DNA of 64,000 nucleotides, from positions 1 to 64,000 of the forward strand of contig NZ_QFXK01000018.1 of assembly GCF_003261635.1 (NCBI RefSeq), written 5' to 3'. Shown one piece after another: positions 9,801-22,392 of the stretch. Each line of letters opens with the position of its first letter. Position 1 is the first letter of the stretch. Below the pieces are notes generated by a model. It was given only the letters and a program-made list of their open reading frames with translations. It did no database searches and was not told where the DNA came from. A program made the position numbers and the translations under genes. The stretch comes from Kribbella monticola (GTDB taxonomy: Bacteria > Actinomycetota > Actinomycetes > Propionibacteriales > Kribbellaceae).

Positions 9801-12800
9801 CGACCACCGCGACCGCGCTGAGTGAGTCGCCGCCGAGCTCGAAGAAGCTGGTGTGCACGTCGACCTCGGTCAGGCCGAGCACCTTGCCCCAGACCGCGGC
9901 CAGCTGCTCCTCGGTCGTCGTCCGGGCGACAACCTTCTCGGTCGAAGGCTGCGACGGAGCACCCGGTGCCGGCAGCGCCCGAAGGTCGGTCTTGCCGTTC
10001 TCGGTCAGCGGGATCGCGTCCAGTACGACGAAGGCCGACGGAACCATGTACTCCGGCAGCCACTCCTGCACATGTCCACGCAACCCGGCCTGGTTCAACT
10101 CCACACCAGCAGCCGGTACGACGTACGCGACCAGCCGCTTGTCGCCGGCCAACCCGTCGCGGGCCACCACGATCGCCTGGCTGATCCCCGCGTGCCGCTG
10201 CAGCGTCGTCTCGATCTCGCCGAGCTCGATCCGGTAACCGTGGATCTTGACCTGGTTGTCCACCCGGCTCGGGCAGGTCAGCGTGCCGTCGAGATCCCAC
10301 GCGGCGAGGTCGCCGGTGCGGTACATCCGCTCGCCGGGCGCACCCCATGGGCAGGCGACGAACTTCTCCGCGGTCAGGTCGGGACGGTTCAGATATCCGC
10401 GAGCCACACAGTCACCCGCGACGTAGACCTCCCCGACGACACCGATCGGCGCGGGGCGGAGGAACGCGTCGAGCACGAAGATGCGCGAGTTCGGCATCGG
10501 CTTGCCGATCGCCAGTCCGCCTGCGGGCAGCTCGTGGTCCGGCTCGATCCGCAACGCGGTACAGCCAACGGTCGTCTCGGTCGGTCCGTACTCGTTGATC
10601 ACGGTCACGCCGGGGTGCTTGGCCCGCCAGGCGTCGACAGACTCGCCGGTCAGCGCCTCGCCACCGGTCATCAGGTCGACCGTCGGCGAGAACCCGTCCG
10701 GCAGCTCCACGAGGAACGGGAGATGGCTGGGCGTCACCTTGACGAACGTTGGCGCCACCTCGGGAGCAGGCGCACTGCCGTCCAGCGAGCCGATGACCAC
10801 GTGGCCCCCGAGCACCAGCGGTCCCCACAAAGCGTTCACGGTCAGGTCGAAGGACACGGACGAGTGCAACAGCGAGGAGCCCGCCAGACCGTCGTACTCG
10901 CGGGCGCACCAGGCGAGGTAGCCGGAAAGCTGTCGATGCTCGATCACCACGCCCTTCGGCCGCCCGGTCGAACCGGACGTGTAGATCAGGTACGCCGGGT
11001 TGTCGGGGCCGGCCGTCACGCCGAGATCCTCGGTGGAGAAGCCGGCGAAGCGGGCCTGGTAGTCGACGGCAACGGTCGGTACGGAAGTTGCCGGGAGCCC
11101 CGAAGTCGACGCTCCGGAGACCAGGATCAGCTCGGGATCGGAATCCTCGAGGATGTAGCTGTTCCGGTCGGCCGGGTAGTCCGGGTCGATCGGAACATAA
11201 GCACCACCGGCCTTCAGTACAGCCAGTACTGCGACGATCAGGTCGGCCGAACGGGGCATCGCGACAGCGACCCGCGACTCGGGCCCCACGCCCTCGTCCA
11301 CCAGGAAGCGCGCCAACTGGTTCGCGCGCCCGTTCAGTTCGCCGTACGACAGCCGGGTCTCGCCGTCGACGACCGCGAGCTCATCGGCAGCCTGCCGGGC
11401 AACCTGCAGATAGACCGGGTCGGTGATCTCCAGCTCGCCACCACTACTCGCGAACCCGTCCGTCAACTGCTCGAACTCGGCCGCGCCGTACATCTCCAAC
11501 GCGGACAATCTCGTCGACGGCGCCTCGACAGCGGCCGCGAGCAGCCGGACGAAATGCCCGGCCATCCGCTGCACCGTCGACCGGTCGAACAACGCGGTCG
11601 CATACGTCAGTACGCCGTCCAGCGCACCCTCGGCCGTCTCGGTGAGTTTGAGGTTGAGGTCGAACTTCGCCACGGTGAAGTCGCTCCGGACCGGCTCGAC
11701 CACGACCTCGCCGAGCGTGAACGCGTCGGGCTGCGCCTGCCGCACGATGAAGGCGACCTGGAACAACGGCGGCCGGGACATGTCCCGCTCGGGCTGCAGC
11801 TCGTCCACCAGCTTGGCGAACGGCACGGTCTGGTGGTCGTGCGCGTCCAGTACCCGGGCGCGGGTCTCCTTGACCAGCGACTCGAAGGTCGGGTCACCGG
11901 TCCAGCGGTTGCGGATCACCAACGTGTTGATCCCGTAGCCGATCAGCTGCTGCAGCTCGGGCCGGGTCCGGCCGGAAACAACGGTGCCCACGGCAACATC
12001 CTGCTCACCGGTGTAGCGCGACAGCATCAGCTGGTACGCCGTCAGCATCACCACGAACGGCGTGGTGTCGTGCCGGCGAGCCAGTTCGCGCACCTTGCCC
12101 GCCAGACCGTCGGGCAGGGCGAACGGAAGGTCGGCGCCTGCCTTGCTCCGGACGGCCGGGCGAGGCCGGTCCGACGGCAGGTCCACCGGGCGGATCCCGT
12201 CGAGCTGGTCACGCCACCAGGCGATCTCCTTGGTCAGGTCCTGCGATCGCTGCCACGCCGCGAAGTCGGCGTACTGGAGTGGCAGTTCGGCGAGCGACGG
12301 GCTGATGCCGGCCGCATGTGCGCCGTACAGCTCGCTCAGCTCGGCCGACAGCAACTCGGTCGACCAGGCGTCACCGGCGATGTGGTGCAGTACGACGACG
12401 AGCAGGTGGTCATCGGTTGCCGCGCGCAACAGAGTCGCGCGGGCCGGCCATTCGTGCTCGAGATCGAAGCCTGCCGAGGTTTCCAGCGCTACGAGGTCGG
12501 TCAGCTTGGCTTCCCGCTCGGCCGCCGGAACATCGCTGACGTCCACCAGGCCGAGCTCGCTGCCACCGGACGAGTCGACGACCTGGACCGGCTCACCGTC
12601 GCGCAACTCGTACCGCGTGCGCAGGATCTCGTGCCGGGCCAGCAGGTCCGCCCAGGCCCGGCGCAACGCCTCGAGGTCGAGCGGTCCGCGCATCCGCAGG
12701 GCCGCGGGCAGCAGGTACTCCGAACTGTCCGTGTCCAGCCGGTTCAGGAACCACATCTGCTGCTGGCCGAAGGACAACGGCAGCGGCTTGTCCCGGTCCG

Positions 12801-12885
12801 CGCGGGCGATCGTGGAGCGGGTGCCTCCCCGCCCGCCGGCCAGCCGGCGGCGGAGCAGTTCTTCGCGGGCGTCAGCGGTGCTCAT
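3820..12885 (-). CDS. NRPS2: C-A-PCP-C*-A-PCP-C*-PCP-PBP-like release domain
   Basis: 3021 residues. The first C domain has HHIAGDAW near residue 171. A domain 1 has YTSGSTG near 635 and PCP1 has LGGDSL near 1018. C2 carries CHAVSEG near 1225 in place of HHxxxDG. A domain 2 has YTSGSTG near 1703 and PCP2 has LGGDSI near 2084. C3 carries NHVILEG near 2291. No A domain follows C3; PCP3 has LGGYSM near 2637. From about 2655 to the end is a serine-hydrolase domain of the class C beta-lactamase/PBP type with SVSK near 2747 and HGGEPRG near 2977, while the position normally held by catalytic Tyr (YSN/YSG) reads KAG near 2843. Manual alignment to GrsA gives pocket codes DLNKMGEVGK and DLNKMGEVAK, close to the Asn code DLTKLGEVGK. 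I infer that the protein takes the dipeptide from NRPS1, adds two similar residues, processes the chain through a trans-loaded PCP, and releases it by the C-terminal domain. ATG is three bases after the NRPS1 stop. The 3' end is tandemly duplicated. Confidence 0.95.
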   Translation of the reverse strand: MSTADAREELLRRRLAGGRGGTRSTIARADRDKPLPLSFGQQQMWFLNRLDTDSSEYLLPAALRMRGPLDLEALRRAWADLLARHEILRTRYELRDGEPVQVVDSSGGSELGLVDVSDVPAAEREAKLTDLVALETSAGFDLEHEWPARATLLRAATDDHLLVVVLHHIAGDAWSTELLSAELSELYGAHAAGISPSLAELPLQYADFAAWQRSQDLTKEIAWWRDQLDGIRPVDLPSDRPRPAVRSKAGADLPFALPDGLAGKVRELARRHDTTPFVVMLTAYQLMLSRYTGEQDVAVGTVVSGRTRPELQQLIGYGINTLVIRNRWTGDPTFESLVKETRARVLDAHDHQTVPFAKLVDELQPERDMSRPPLFQVAFIVRQAQPDAFTLGEVVVEPVRSDFTVAKFDLNLKLTETAEGALDGVLTYATALFDRSTVQRMAGHFVRLLAAAVEAPSTRLSALEMYGAAEFEQLTDGFASSGGELEITDPVYLQVARQAADELAVVDGETRLSYGELNGRANQLARFLVDEGVGPESRVAVAMPRSADLIVAVLAVLKAGGAYVPIDPDYPADRNSYILEDSDPELILVSGASTSGLPATSVPTVAVDYQARFAGFSTEDLGVTAGPDNPAYLIYTSGSTGRPKGVVIEHRQLSGYLAWCAREYDGLAGSSLLHSSVSFDLTVNALWGPLVLGGHVVIGSLDGSAPAPEVAPTFVKVTPSHLPFLVELPDGFSPTVDLMTGGEALTGESVDAWRAKHPGVTVINEYGPTETTVGCTALRIEPDHELPAGGLAIGKPMPNSRIFVLDAFLRPAPIGVVGEVYVAGDCVARGYLNRPDLTAEKFVACPWGAPGERMYRTGDLAAWDLDGTLTCPSRVDNQVKIHGYRIELGEIETTLQRHAGISQAIVVARDGLAGDKRLVAYVVPAAGVELNQAGLRGHVQEWLPEYMVPSAFVVLDAIPLTENGKTDLRALPAPGAPSQPSTEKVVARTTTEEQLAAVWGKVLGLTEVDVHTSFFELGGDSLSAVAVVGALRETGVDVAVWDVFEYRTVAALAEKLTGRAAREETFVAPFALITAEDRERLPEGVTDAYPLSQAQTGMVAEMLAGEDEAHYHNTTSHRILDGQPLAPAALQRAAAILVERHENLRTSIDLSSYSRPLQLIHAEAVMPVGITSLGDVTVEQRDEALRAFRAAERANPFDLSSPALLRFHVHTTGETDGWWLTSTECHAVSEGWSYHSLLMELVTTYRAIRDGVELEAHEAPKVRYADYIAGELASVASSEDKAYWLNVATGYNPVELPAGWGESGEASALYAGARSMDLEDGLRALAAKADASLKSVMLAAHLKVMSLLSAETSFTTGLVCDARPEAAGADKVHGMYLNTLPFPVERGARTWRELVEQTFARELELWPHRRYPMPQIQRDAGRRLINVFFNYQDFRQLDDDLVDPYAGESYECLDDMPVVAARRMSLQNESITEVPLTVSSRGGYIILTADSRVISLENAERLAGIYRSVLEAMAADPDGDARLSHLPAGEAAQVLGEFANGPDGDPEPPILLDLIENSVVQNPHKTALLARGLELTYAELDEQANKLARLLIARGVGPEARVAVALPRSPELIVALLAVIKAGGVYVPIDPENPADRVEYVLTDSTPVLLLTADALLDRLPVGDVPVLLTDAASYADESGAPITDADRISPLRRENAIYVIYTSGSTGKPKGAVLEHRQVANYLAWCAEECPPLKESSLLHSSASFDLTVNALWGPLAFGGTVIVGALDGTEEEPMAKPAFVKVTPSHLPMLAELSAAWSPAGMVMTGGEPLLGEVMQAWRAANPNVAVINEYGPTETTVACTAISFAPGDPLADGPVTIGRPMPNLRIYVLDAHLQPAPVGVVGELYVAGPQVARGYLNRPDLSAAKFVACPWGTPGERMYRTGDLAAWNADGTLTCPTRVDDQVKIHGYRIELGEVETTILRHPAVGHATVIAREDRVSDKKLVAYVVPAGDALDLDELRDVVAGWLPEYMVPAAFVRLPSLPLTASGKLDRAALPAPSFTVEAAEFVAPRTAAEQQVAEVWRKALGIDRVGAYDSFFDLGGDSISAVSVIGGLRRAGLDAGVRDVFELRTVAALAEKITGRPAVVAEAAVEPFELISPDDRALVPAGVVDAYPLSEAQTGMMVELLSSETPRNYHNVVSTRLTDEKPLSVEALRQAAALLVERHEVLRTGVDLENFSVPMQLVYATAELPLHVEDLTGPSVSAQEEAIASFKTREQATHFDHEAPPLLRLAVHKIDEHSWEATVTQNHVILEGWSHHGLVMELLDYYLRFRDGVEQVAYEAPPVRFADAIAGELRALRSDEDRAYWAKVAALPKFTIPAGWAGDPAGERTAYRIEVSYADLEQKLRAVASEAQTSLKSVFFAAHLAVLSSLTDSREFHSGLTCHIRPAVEGAERVYGMHLNMLPVTHRRTAGSWRELVARTFAAEADLWPYRFFPMPVIQREFSAERRLLDVFFSYQDYSSVAARADGSGIEGLDASVASGTTEFPLSVATGPGYLAVRSNTHALDRAAAEKLAAMYRKALEALVEAPDARWDTYELLPAADRAGLTARPAGPSVEGPAFVPPKTETERVLAKIWAKLLDLPRVGRHDHFFDLGGYSMLLVKTVSKAKAKGLPLSLFMYYDSDRLDHLALAVDAALAAERGSSVASWYGPGVDMLPSAMGELGVPGAAVAVMEGGELVAVRTFGVVSDGGEAVTGDTLFTVASVSKLVSSVGALKLVDEGVLDLDEDVHRYLTSWEVPGRPRVTLRQLLGHRSGFTVSPGGGVAPGAAVPTLLDVLNGTGPATNDPIRCEHKPGEKFVKAGANFVVLQQVIEDVTGSSFEMVMRRLVLDPLGMSGSSYDPSYPVGRAVALGHLADGVPLEGGWRVRADAASGGLWTTAGDIATLTLEIRRSYLGRPRALLSQAIARQMLTPSGDGSFGLGATVELNGDDVQFGHGGEPRGYYGGTICRTGPGHGFVLLANATAGKNLAQGLASRLASS

Positions 12886-12888
12886 CGC

Positions 12889-17808
<4,920 letters not shown>

Positions 17809-17842
17809 GGCAGTCGTCTCCTGGCGGGATTCTGGGAACGGG

Positions 17843-18064
17843 TCAGGCGGTCTGGGACGCGGCGCTCGCGAGCCGACGGCGCAGGCTGAGCGGGCGCAAG
17901 TCGGTCCACGTCGTACCGATGTGCGCCAGGCAAGCTGCGCGGTCGCCCTCGAAACCGGCCGGCTGCCAGCCCTTCGGCAGCGGACGGTCGGCGAGCAGCA
18001 CCGAGTACTGCTCCTCGTCGTTGCGGACCACCCGGTAGGAGCGGTCATCAGTTGCTTCAGGCAT
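17843..18064 (-). CDS. mbtH: MbtH-like NRPS chaperone
   Basis: 73 residues. MbtH proteins bind adenylation domains and are needed for folding or activity of many NRPSs. The family core is clear: NDEEQYSV, LPKGW, ACLAHIGTTWTDLRPLSLR. The usual SLWP after the QYS is replaced by SVLLA, so one of the conserved tryptophans is absent, while the W of GW and the W of TWTD remain. GGAG lies nine bases before the ATG. It sits between the Dap genes and NRPS1 in one operon, so its likely partners are the four A domains of NRPS1 and NRPS2. Confidence 0.95.
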   Translation of the reverse strand: MPEATDDRSYRVVRNDEEQYSVLLADRPLPKGWQPAGFEGDRAACLAHIGTTWTDLRPLSLRRRLASAASQTA

Positions 18065-18078
18065 CTTTGGTACTCCGC

Positions 18079-19068
18079 TCAGGCAGGAATGAAGTTCTCG
18101 AAGGAGGCGCCGAGACCGCGGCGCTCCGCCTCGGTACGGACGTAGTCGGCCAGCGCCATGTCCAGCACGCCGAGACCGAACGGCGAGTAGACGACGAGCT
18201 CGTCCGGGTCGCGGTCGAGGGTTGCCGTACCGCGGAGCAGCGCGCCGATCGGTGCGTCGATGAAGGCGCGGCCGCCGGTCTGCTGTTCGGCCAGATAGAG
18301 CGAAGTGCCTTCGCGGCAGACATGATCGGCGTCGTCGACGATGTTGCGCGCGGCAACGATCGCGTCGGCGTACAGGTCACGCAGCGACAGATGCAGTACG
18401 ACGGTGCCCGGCTGGCAGGCGTCCAAACCGGTGTGCGGCTCGATCGCCGTGGTGGCGAAGGAGATCAGCTTCTGCGCTTCCAGTGCGTCGTCAATCGTGA
18501 CCGCCTGGAATGCCTTGACGGGCTTGATCTCCTGGCACTTCTCGGCGAAGCTCGCGGCCCGTTCGGCGTCGGTGTCGAAGACGGTGATCTCCTCGATCGA
18601 GGGCAGCGCAACGGTGAGGAAGCGGAACACCTCCAGGTTGATGACACCGGTCCCGATCAGCGTGACGCCGGTCGGCGGGTCGCCCGCGGTCAACTGCTGT
18701 GCCGCGACTGCTGCGCTGGCGGCGGTCCGTCGGGCGGAGATCTGGGAGCCCTCGATCAGCGCCTCCGGGTGACCGTTGTCCAGCGAGTTCAGCAGGATCG
18801 CCGCACTCGCGCGCTGCATGCCCTTGTCCACATTGCCCGGGAAGGACGCGATCCACTTCATCCCCGCGACCGGCCGGTCGCCGCCGGCGAAGGCGGGCAG
18901 CCCGATGATCCGGTTGCGGTTGTCGCCGGGAAAGCGCAGGAAGACCGAGTGCGGTACGGCGGACCGCCCCTCGTCGTGCAGCTGGTACGCCGCGGCGACC
19001 ACGTCGAGCGTCTGCTGCTCGCTGCCGGACAGGACTTCGTGCACGTCCGAATGACCGAGGATGATCAT
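18079..19068 (-). CDS. sbnB: SbnB-like N-(2-amino-2-carboxyethyl)-L-glutamate dehydrogenase
   Basis: 329 residues of the ornithine cyclodeaminase/mu-crystallin family. In staphyloferrin B biosynthesis SbnB oxidatively cleaves N-(2-amino-2-carboxyethyl)-L-glutamate with NAD+ to give L-2,3-diaminopropionate and 2-oxoglutarate; VioK is the viomycin counterpart. Visible features are the substrate segment GMKWIASFPGN near residue 70, the Rossmann turn GTGVINLEVFRFL near 139, and the C-terminal SPFGLGVLDMALA. The start overlaps the stop of the sbnA-like gene by four bases, the usual coupled pair. Its presence with sbnA is the main evidence that Dap is a building block here. Confidence 0.92.
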   Translation of the reverse strand: MIILGHSDVHEVLSGSEQQTLDVVAAAYQLHDEGRSAVPHSVFLRFPGDNRNRIIGLPAFAGGDRPVAGMKWIASFPGNVDKGMQRASAAILLNSLDNGHPEALIEGSQISARRTAASAAVAAQQLTAGDPPTGVTLIGTGVINLEVFRFLTVALPSIEEITVFDTDAERAASFAEKCQEIKPVKAFQAVTIDDALEAQKLISFATTAIEPHTGLDACQPGTVVLHLSLRDLYADAIVAARNIVDDADHVCREGTSLYLAEQQTGGRAFIDAPIGALLRGTATLDRDPDELVVYSPFGLGVLDMALADYVRTEAERRGLGASFENFIPA

Positions 19069-20069
19069 GCGGGAACGCTCATCTCAAAGGGTTCCTTCCA
19101 AAGATGGGAGACCTCGCCGAAGTTCCGGCGGACCCAGGTGTCGGAGTAGACGGTGTCGACGTAGCGGTCGCCGCCGTCGGGGAAGATCAGCACGCAGTTC
19201 GATCCGGACGGGACCCGGTCGGAGACCTTCTCCAGCGCGGCCACGGTCGCGCCCGACGAGCCGCCGCCGAGGATCGCCTCGGTCATCAGCAGCCGGCGGC
19301 AGGAGACGACCGCCTCCAGGTCGGAGATGTGCACCACCTCGTCGACCATCGAGTTGTCGGCCAGCGGCGGCCGGACCGAGGCACCGTGGCCGGGGAGCAA
19401 CCGCGCCGCGGCCGGCTGGCCGAAGATCACGCTGCCCACCGCGTCGACGCCGACCACCGTGGTCGGCAGACCGGCCCGGCGGATGTGGTCGGCACAGCCG
19501 CGCAGCGTGCCGAAGGTGCTCACCGAGGCGAACAGGTAGTCGACCTTGCCGGCCAGCGCCTCCTCGATCTCACGCATCGTCTCGTGGTGCGCGCGAGGAT
19601 TCATCGGGTTGGCGTACTGGTTCGGCCAGTACGCGTTCGGGACGGCCGCGGCCAGCTCGCGGACCCGCCGCAGCCGGGCAGCGAGCAGGCCGCCGGCCGG
19701 ATCGGGCTCGGTGACCACCTCCACCTCGACCTTGAACGCGTCCAGGATCGCGAGGTTGCGCTCCGTCGTGTTCCGGTCGACCACGCAGACGAAGCGCAGC
19801 CCGAAGTACCGGCAGATCTGGGCCAGACCGATGGCGAGGTTGCCCGAACTCGACTCCACCACCACCGACCGCCCCGGCACCAGCTCACCCGACTGCAGCG
19901 CGGCCCGGATCATGCTGTACGCCGTCCGGTCCTTGATGCTGCCGCTGGGGTTGAACCGTTCCATCTTCGCGAAAACGCGGGAGCCGAAACCGGGGATCAG
20001 GTTCCCCAGCTCCACCAGAGGCGTGTCACCGATGCTGTCGAGAATGCTCGGCACAACTTTTCGCGTCAT
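19065..20069 (-). CDS. sbnA: SbnA-like N-(2-amino-2-carboxyethyl)-L-glutamate synthase
   Basis: 334 residues from the ATG at 20069 (MTRKVVPSIL). A PLP enzyme of the cysteine synthase fold that in the staphylococcal and viomycin (VioB) pathways joins O-phospho-L-serine or a related serine ester to L-glutamate, giving the substrate of SbnB. The PLP lysine is in SGSIKDRTAY near residue 42, the substrate loop in SSSGNLAIGL near 73, and the phosphate-binding glycine/serine cluster in GGGSSGAT near 270. A longer in-frame version starts at 20135 (22 extra residues) but adds no family sequence. It is the first gene of the leftward operon, divergent from the ACP gene. Confidence 0.92.
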   Translation of the reverse strand: MTRKVVPSILDSIGDTPLVELGNLIPGFGSRVFAKMERFNPSGSIKDRTAYSMIRAALQSGELVPGRSVVVESSSGNLAIGLAQICRYFGLRFVCVVDRNTTERNLAILDAFKVEVEVVTEPDPAGGLLAARLRRVRELAAAVPNAYWPNQYANPMNPRAHHETMREIEEALAGKVDYLFASVSTFGTLRGCADHIRRAGLPTTVVGVDAVGSVIFGQPAAARLLPGHGASVRPPLADNSMVDEVVHISDLEAVVSCRRLLMTEAILGGGSSGATVAALEKVSDRVPSGSNCVLIFPDGGDRYVDTVYSDTWVRRNFGEVSHLWKEPFEMSVPA

Positions 20070-20290
20070 CTTTGTCACCACCAACCTCACTGCTTCGCCG
20101 GTGACCGCCCGCAGACGGCCGTTCAGGGGACTCACGAACTCCCCTGAAGACTCACCGGCAGCGCCATACCGGCCCTATATGGGCAAGGCGCCGCGTGCTA
20201 TCGGCGGAATATAGGCGCGCTCTGGAAGCTGAACCTTGTCGGTGACCTGTGGGTGCCGGCATCCGAGAGCACGCAAAGGAGCGAGACGAC
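20070..20290. promoter_or_regulatory. Divergent promoter region of the two biosynthetic operons
   Basis: This 221 bp gap must drive both the sbnA-to-MFS operon leftward and the ACP-to-dehydrogenase operon rightward. It contains two AT-rich patches, CCTATATGG near 20174-20182 and GGAATATAGG near 20206-20215, which are candidate -10 regions in either direction, but no convincing -35 partner. The rightward ACP gene has AAAGGAG about ten bases before its ATG. An imperfect dyad GCCC-TATAT-GGGC at 20172-20184 has only four-base arms. No regulator site could be assigned. Confidence 0.5.
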
Positions 20291-20575
20291 ATGTCACAGA
20301 CAGACGAGACCCCGGTGCTGAACCGGGTGGTCACCGCCGCCGAGGTCACCGACTTCCTCCGCGGCCGGGTGGGCCGGATGATCGGCCTCACCCCGGACGA
20401 GGTGGACCCGGCCGCGCCGCTGGCGTCGATCGGTGTCGACTCGGTGCACGCGATGGAACTGGTGGCCGAGCTCGAGGAATGGCTGGGCACGCATGTGCCG
20501 GACCACCTGGCCTGGTCCTACCCGACCATCGCGCTGATCTCCGAGCAGCTGGCGAGCGCCGAGAGCCTCGCCTGA
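20291..20575 (+). CDS. Discrete acyl carrier protein
   Basis: 94 residues. The phosphopantetheine site is in GVDSVHAMEL near residue 47. The rest fits a stand-alone ACP (LRGRVGRMIGL, then YPTIALISEQLA at the C-terminus). AAAGGAG precedes the ATG at 20291; a longer open frame from 20249 lacks such a site. Its stop and the start of the dehydrogenase gene overlap as TGATG. With the fatty acyl-AMP ligase two genes downstream it should form an acyl-ACP on which the dehydrogenase-like desaturase acts, a set-up known from daptomycin- and friulimicin-type lipopeptide starters. Whether the acyl group is a long fatty acid or a short acid cannot be read from sequence. Confidence 0.9.
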   Translation: MSQTDETPVLNRVVTAAEVTDFLRGRVGRMIGLTPDEVDPAAPLASIGVDSVHAMELVAELEEWLGTHVPDHLAWSYPTIALISEQLASAESLA

Positions 20576-22329
20576 TGTCGACCGCGACCCACCCGGAGGT
20601 GAGAGCGGGCCGCAGTACGGTGCACGACACCGTCGAGGACTTCGAGGAGTTCCTCGGCGACCCGCGCGCCCCGGGCTCGCGGATCACGTTCGCCGAGCAG
20701 ATGGAGTACGACGAACGCGAGGAGAAGGCCGTCCCCGCTTTCGACGCGCTGGCTGAGTGGGGCTATCCGCTGCACTACGTACCCGCCGCCGAGGGTGGCC
20801 GGTTCCACGACATGGAGCGGATGTTCGGGCTGATCCGGTCGCTGGCCCGCCGCGACATGACCCCGGCCCTCAGCTCGGGCGCCACCTTCCTCGGCGCGAT
20901 GCCGGTGTGGGGTTGGGGCGACGCCGCCCAGCGCGCCCGGGTCGCCGACCTGATCAAGGCCGGTGCGTTCGGTGCGTTCGGTCTGTCCGAGGCCGATCAC
21001 GGCTGCGACGTCGTGGCCGGTGAGGTACTTGCCGAGGGCGGCGACGAGGCCGGCTACCTGCTGACCGGTACGAAATGGCCGATCGGCAACGGCATCCGCA
21101 GTACGTTCGCCACCATCTTCGCCCGCACCGGCCCGGCCGGACCGCGGGGCTTCTCCGCCTTCCTGGTGGACAAGGAGAAACTCGACCCGTTGCACTGGGC
21201 AACCGAACCGCGGGTGAAGACACTGGGCCTGCGCGGCGCGGACGTCTCCGGGATCACCCTCGAAGACTGTCCGGTTCCGGCCGACGCGGTGATCGGCAGC
21301 CGTGGCCGCGGGATGGAAGAAGCGATCAAGACCCTGCAGATCAGCCGGACCCTGGTCACGGCGATGTCGATGGGCGTTGCCGACACCGGTCTGCGCACCA
21401 CGCTCGACCACATCCGCAGCCGCCGGCTCTATGGCCGGACCGTGCACGAGATCCAGGTGATCCGCGAGCAGGTCCTGGCGGCGTACGTCGATCTGCTGGT
21501 CGCCGAATGCACCACGGCTGCCACCGCCCGGGCCATCTCGGTGATGCCGGAGCGGCTCAGTCTGTGGTCCTCGGTCACGAAGTACCTGGTCCCCGGCCTG
21601 ATCGACGAAGTACTCGGCAGTCTCGGTTCGGTGCTCGCGGCAAGGCACTTCATGCGCGAGGGCGTGAACGACGGCATCTTCCAGAAGATGCTGCGGGACA
21701 ACCGCATCGTCAGCATCTTCGAGGGAACCAGTCACGTTCACCAGCACGTGGTGGCCAGTCAGCTGCCCTCGCTGTTGCTGCGGCCGGAGTACGACCTGAA
21801 CACCGAGGCACTGCTGCAGGACCTCTTCGACCACGAGTACGAACCGCCCGAGTGGGATCTGCGGTTCGACCGGTTCAAGCTGACCAACGGCGGCCTCGAC
21901 GAGATCACCCAGAGCCTGCCGGACGTGGTCGCGGCGATCCCCGCGGAGTACGCAACCCTGAAACAGGTCGCGGCAGAAGTCCTTGCTGTGCAGGAGAGAT
22001 TGCAGCAGGGCGTCCGGCAATTGGTGAAACAAGGCAACGATCTGCACTCGAACGCCCGCGGCTTCACGCTGGCGCGACAGCACTGCCTGGTGCACGCGGC
22101 GGCGGCTTGTCTGCACACCTGGAACGCCAACGCCGGTCGCGGCGGCTTCGTCAGCCGGCCGGAATGGGTCGTGCTCGCCCTGCAGCGGATCCTCACCCGG
22201 CTGATCCCCGACCAGCAGCTCGATCCGGACAGCCTCGTCGTCGTCGAGGCCGAGATGCTCAGCAGCTGGGAGGACGAGCGGCTGTTCTCCCTGGTCCCGC
22301 TCCGGCTCGGCGGCACCGGAACCGACTGA
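20575..22329 (+). CDS. Acyl-CoA-dehydrogenase-like flavoprotein desaturase (intact copy)
   Basis: 584 residues, about 200 longer than a typical acyl-CoA dehydrogenase because of a C-terminal helical extension. Residues 1-400 follow the family: substrate/FAD loop FGLSEADHGCDV near 138, TGTKWPIGNG near 163, and LRDNRIVSIFEGTS near 375. The residue aligning with the catalytic Glu of medium-chain acyl-CoA dehydrogenase appears to be Asp (GVNDGIFQK), judged by eye. The likely role is alpha,beta-desaturation of the ACP-bound acyl group. An alternative, by analogy with VioJ of viomycin, is desaturation of a carrier-bound ureidoalanyl residue. Overlap with the ACP gene by one base supports the ACP-linked role. 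Two degenerate paralogues lie downstream. Confidence 0.85.
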   Translation: MSTATHPEVRAGRSTVHDTVEDFEEFLGDPRAPGSRITFAEQMEYDEREEKAVPAFDALAEWGYPLHYVPAAEGGRFHDMERMFGLIRSLARRDMTPALSSGATFLGAMPVWGWGDAAQRARVADLIKAGAFGAFGLSEADHGCDVVAGEVLAEGGDEAGYLLTGTKWPIGNGIRSTFATIFARTGPAGPRGFSAFLVDKEKLDPLHWATEPRVKTLGLRGADVSGITLEDCPVPADAVIGSRGRGMEEAIKTLQISRTLVTAMSMGVADTGLRTTLDHIRSRRLYGRTVHEIQVIREQVLAAYVDLLVAECTTAATARAISVMPERLSLWSSVTKYLVPGLIDEVLGSLGSVLAARHFMREGVNDGIFQKMLRDNRIVSIFEGTSHVHQHVVASQLPSLLLRPEYDLNTEALLQDLFDHEYEPPEWDLRFDRFKLTNGGLDEITQSLPDVVAAIPAEYATLKQVAAEVLAVQERLQQGVRQLVKQGNDLHSNARGFTLARQHCLVHAAAACLHTWNANAGRGGFVSRPEWVVLALQRILTRLIPDQQLDPDSLVVVEAEMLSSWEDERLFSLVPLRLGGTGTD

Positions 22330-22392
22330 CGTCCCCTCGACCCCCATGGCCACTGCCGCCCCGCTGATGGCCGGCGGACAGGAAGGAAACCC

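Noticed and set aside
18079..20069. Staphyloferrin B-type siderophore locus because of sbnA and sbnB.
   Set aside because: No NIS synthetases, decarboxylase or iron transport genes are present; the Dap genes feed an NRPS operon instead.
20172..20184. Regulator palindrome GCCC-TATAT-GGGC in the divergent cluster promoter.
   Set aside because: Only four-base arms; too short to assign above chance in GC-rich DNA.
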